Below are positions 61,909 through 64,000 of a DNA stretch of 64,000 nt, in pieces (the stretch's first letter is position 1; each line of letters opens with the position of its first letter). This DNA is from Candidatus Pseudobacter hemicellulosilyticus (GTDB lineage Bacteria; Bacteroidota; Bacteroidia; Chitinophagales; Chitinophagaceae), in assembly GCA_029202545.1 (NCBI GenBank), contig CP119311.1, positions 2,728,001 through 2,792,000 of the forward strand, given 5' to 3'. The translations under genes and the position numbers were made by a program. The notes under the pieces were generated by a model. That model ran no database searches and was not told the origin of the DNA. It saw nothing but the letters and a program-made list of their open reading frames with translations.

Positions 61909-64000
61909 ATGCAAAAGTTAAAGTTGTTGTTTTTACTGGCATTGGCAGGACTTATGACAGCCTGTTCAGTCTTCAAAAAGAACGCTGTAATTCGCAGCAG
62001 TAATCCGCAAGAAAAGGTTGCTGAGCTTTCCGGTAAAAATGATTCTGCCTCGCGAATAACAGTTAAGCCTTATAAAGAAATAATAATAGGAAAGGCAATC
62101 ACAGATTCTGGCTTGCTGATCATTCACAGGGTTGACAATAGATACTATCTTGAAATTCCTGTTAGTTATCTGGGAAAAGATTTTCTCGTAGCAACAAGGA
62201 TCTCCAAGGCGGCAGCCGGTAACAGGCCTTTTGACAACCTTCTGGGCTATGCTGGTGACCTGGTGAATGAGAATGTTATTGAGTTTGTTACTGAGCCTGG
62301 CAATAAGCTCTTTATTTATAGAAAGTCTTATTCTGAGCGGTCAATGGATAGTTCCGAGAACGGCTTATATCGTTCTGTACACAATTCTAATCTGCAACCT
62401 GTAATAGCGGCCTTTGATATTAAAGCATATGGGAAGGACTCTGTTAGCGTCGTAGCTGATTTTACAGAATTTCTGAATGGTGATAACAATCTGCTTTTTT
62501 TTGCTGCTATTTTTAAATCTGCTTATTTGGTCAATGCTTACCAGGCAGATAAGTCCTATATAAAAAGCAGTAAGTCTTTTCCTGCCAATGTTGAATTTCA
62601 ATGCCTTAAAACATATACAAAATCGGGAACTGAGACCATCAGTTACGAATTGAATACCTCTATTGTTAAATTACCTGATGATATCATGAAGCCCAGGTTT
62701 GCAGATGCCAGGGTGGGATATTTTGTAAATGAGTATACAGATTTTGATGCGCCGCAGGGCGCCCAGGTGAGTGCTATGATCACACGCTGGCGCCTTGAAC
62801 CCAGAGATGAGGACAAAGATGCTTATCTGAAAGGTAAACTGGTAGAACCCCGAAAACCTATTGTTTATTATATTGACCCTGCAACACCTAAAAAATGGGT
62901 TCCCTATATAATTGCAGGGGTTAATGACTGGCAAAAGGCATTTGAGAAGGCTGGTTTCAAAAATGCTATCTATGCTCTTGAAGCACCAGAAAACAACCCT
63001 GAATGGAACCTGTATGACGCCAGGCATAATGCTATTCTGTACAAAGCCTCCGTCATGGCTAATGCCAGTGGCCCACATATCCATGATCCCAGGAGTGGTG
63101 AGATACTGGAGACTCACATCAACCTGTTCCATAATTTGTTTGAGCTGCTGCATGACTGGTATATGGTGCAGGTGGGGCCTAATGATCCACAGGCCAGGAG
63201 AATGGTATTTGAAGACAGCCTCATGGGTAAACTGCTGCGGTTTGCCGTCAGTCATGAGGTTGGGCATACGCTTGGCCTTGCACATAATTTTGGATCGTCC
63301 TCTACTATTTCTGTTGATAGCCTGCGGGAAAAAGAATATGTGAAAAAAAACGGTTTTTGCCCTTCAATCATGGATTATGCGCGGTTCAACTATGTTGCAC
63401 AGCCACAGGATCAGCTGGATGTCCACGATCTGCTTCCCCGGATTGGCGTTTATGATGAATGGGCAATCAATTGGGGTTACCGCTGGATGCCTGAAATTAA
63501 AAGCCGGGAAGAAGAGAAGGCCTTTATGAATAAATGGATCCGTGCTGAACTGGCAAAGGATAACCGGTTATTTTATGGGGGACAGCAATTGATGGTGATC
63601 GATCCCCGTTCGCAGTCAGAAGATTTGGGAAATGATGCTGTTGCTGCCGGGATTTATGGTATTCATAACCTAAAGGTAGTTATGAGTAATCTGATAGAGT
63701 GGACAAAGGAACCGGATGCAGATTATAATTCATTAAGCAGGTTACAGGATCAGGTGATCAATCAGTACCTTCGGTATATTTTCCATGTGTCCAATAATAT
63801 TGGATTATATACGCTAACCCCAAAAACAGTTGAAGAGTCAGGTGCTGTAATAGAGGTTATTCCAAAACAAAAACAAAAGGCCGCTGTGGTATTTCTCCAG
63901 GAGCAATTGTTCAATACTCCGGCCTGGCTGATGAATAAAGAGGTTTTTAGCCGTCTTGGTAAGTATGGTCCGTACATATCTTATATAATCCAGAATCAGT
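61909..64000 (+). CDS. Zinc-dependent metalloprotease (DUF5117/DUF4953 type), 3' end outside window
   Basis: 697 codons are present, with no stop before the window edge. Lipoprotein signal (LLFLLALAGLMTAC then SVFKKN). An N-terminal DUF5117-like region (IIHRVDNRYYLEIPVSYLGK) precedes the metzincin-type site HEVGHTLGLAHNFGSS at residues 449-464, where His449, His453 and His459 bind zinc and Glu450 is catalytic. SIMDYARFNYVAQPQD downstream supplies the Met-turn-like segment. Location outside the cytoplasm behind SusC/SusD suggests degradation and import of protein or peptide. 46 bp after SusD, same operon. Confidence 0.88.
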   Translation, partial: MQKLKLLFLLALAGLMTACSVFKKNAVIRSSNPQEKVAELSGKNDSASRITVKPYKEIIIGKAITDSGLLIIHRVDNRYYLEIPVSYLGKDFLVATRISKAAAGNRPFDNLLGYAGDLVNENVIEFVTEPGNKLFIYRKSYSERSMDSSENGLYRSVHNSNLQPVIAAFDIKAYGKDSVSVVADFTEFLNGDNNLLFFAAIFKSAYLVNAYQADKSYIKSSKSFPANVEFQCLKTYTKSGTETISYELNTSIVKLPDDIMKPRFADARVGYFVNEYTDFDAPQGAQVSAMITRWRLEPRDEDKDAYLKGKLVEPRKPIVYYIDPATPKKWVPYIIAGVNDWQKAFEKAGFKNAIYALEAPENNPEWNLYDARHNAILYKASVMANASGPHIHDPRSGEILETHINLFHNLFELLHDWYMVQVGPNDPQARRMVFEDSLMGKLLRFAVSHEVGHTLGLAHNFGSSSTISVDSLREKEYVKKNGFCPSIMDYARFNYVAQPQDQLDVHDLLPRIGVYDEWAINWGYRWMPEIKSREEEKAFMNKWIRAELAKDNRLFYGGQQLMVIDPRSQSEDLGNDAVAAGIYGIHNLKVVMSNLIEWTKEPDADYNSLSRLQDQVINQYLRYIFHVSNNIGLYTLTPKTVEESGAVIEVIPKQKQKAAVVFLQEQLFNTPAWLMNKEVFSRLGKYGPYISYIIQNQ

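Noticed and set aside
1..64000. tRNA, rRNA or known riboswitch genes
   Set aside because: Intergenic gaps were read for cloverleaf-like or riboswitch-like patterns and none was convincing.

Overview
The window reads as a chromosomal segment of a Bacteroidota, most likely a Chitinophagaceae member. Grounds: three SusC/SusD pairs, two ECF sigma/FecR trans-envelope modules, a DUF6377-type TPR regulator, a type IX secretion (T9SS) C-terminal sorting domain, and TAnnTTTG-like -7 promoter elements. The species cannot be named from sequence alone. No tRNA, rRNA, CRISPR array, transposase or integrase was seen.

Layout. (1) About 1-8.2 kb is an AT-rich accessory stretch of small secreted proteins, lipoproteins and immunity-like genes, with broken effector (toxin-tip) fragments and a nucleotidyltransferase toxin-antitoxin-like pair. 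It is punctuated by two decayed 3' copies of a hydrogenase maturation protease gene (310-581 and 3072-3485). The intact gene ends the stretch at 8187-8663. It looks like a store of displaced polymorphic-toxin/immunity cassettes that repeatedly recombined beside hyaD. (2) 8.2-18.8 kb is a complete membrane-bound uptake [NiFe]-hydrogenase system. The structural operon hyaABCD runs on the minus strand. A small His-rich membrane protein plus hypA-hypB-hypF-hypC-hypD-hypE runs on the plus strand. The small subunit carries the extra proximal-cluster cysteines typical of O2-tolerant enzymes. (3) 18.8-21.9 kb holds two divergent polytopic GT-C-like glycosyltransferases. (4) 21.9-31.0 kb is a small glycan-utilisation locus: TPR/DUF6377 regulator, SusC, SusD and a GH97 alpha-glycosidase. 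An M1 metallopeptidase follows. (5) 33.2-41.6 kb is ECF sigma, FecR, STN-SusC, SusD and a TlpA-like thioredoxin protein. (6) 41.8-48.2 kb holds a TVP38/DedA-type membrane protein, a CPA1 Na+/H+ antiporter, an OmpR/histidine-kinase pair, a Usp-like protein and a bestrophin-type channel. 11-bp-periodic CTAAT repeats lie in front of the last two. (7) 48.5-52.4 kb is a 1284-residue secreted protein with a T9SS signal.

(8) 52.6-54.5 kb is a gene-free array of five copies of a roughly 215-bp structured repeat. The copies are arranged as two long dimeric units plus a diverged terminal copy. Hairpins are kept in the diverged copy by changed but still pairing bases. (9) 54.7-64 kb is a second ECF sigma/FecR/STN-SusC/SusD module. 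It is followed by a HEVGH zinc metalloprotease that runs off the right edge.

The two most unusual items are the hyaD-3'-repeat/toxin-cassette region (1-8.7 kb) and the covarying repeat array (52.6-54.5 kb). All functional calls come from motif recognition in the translated sequence. No database search was run.
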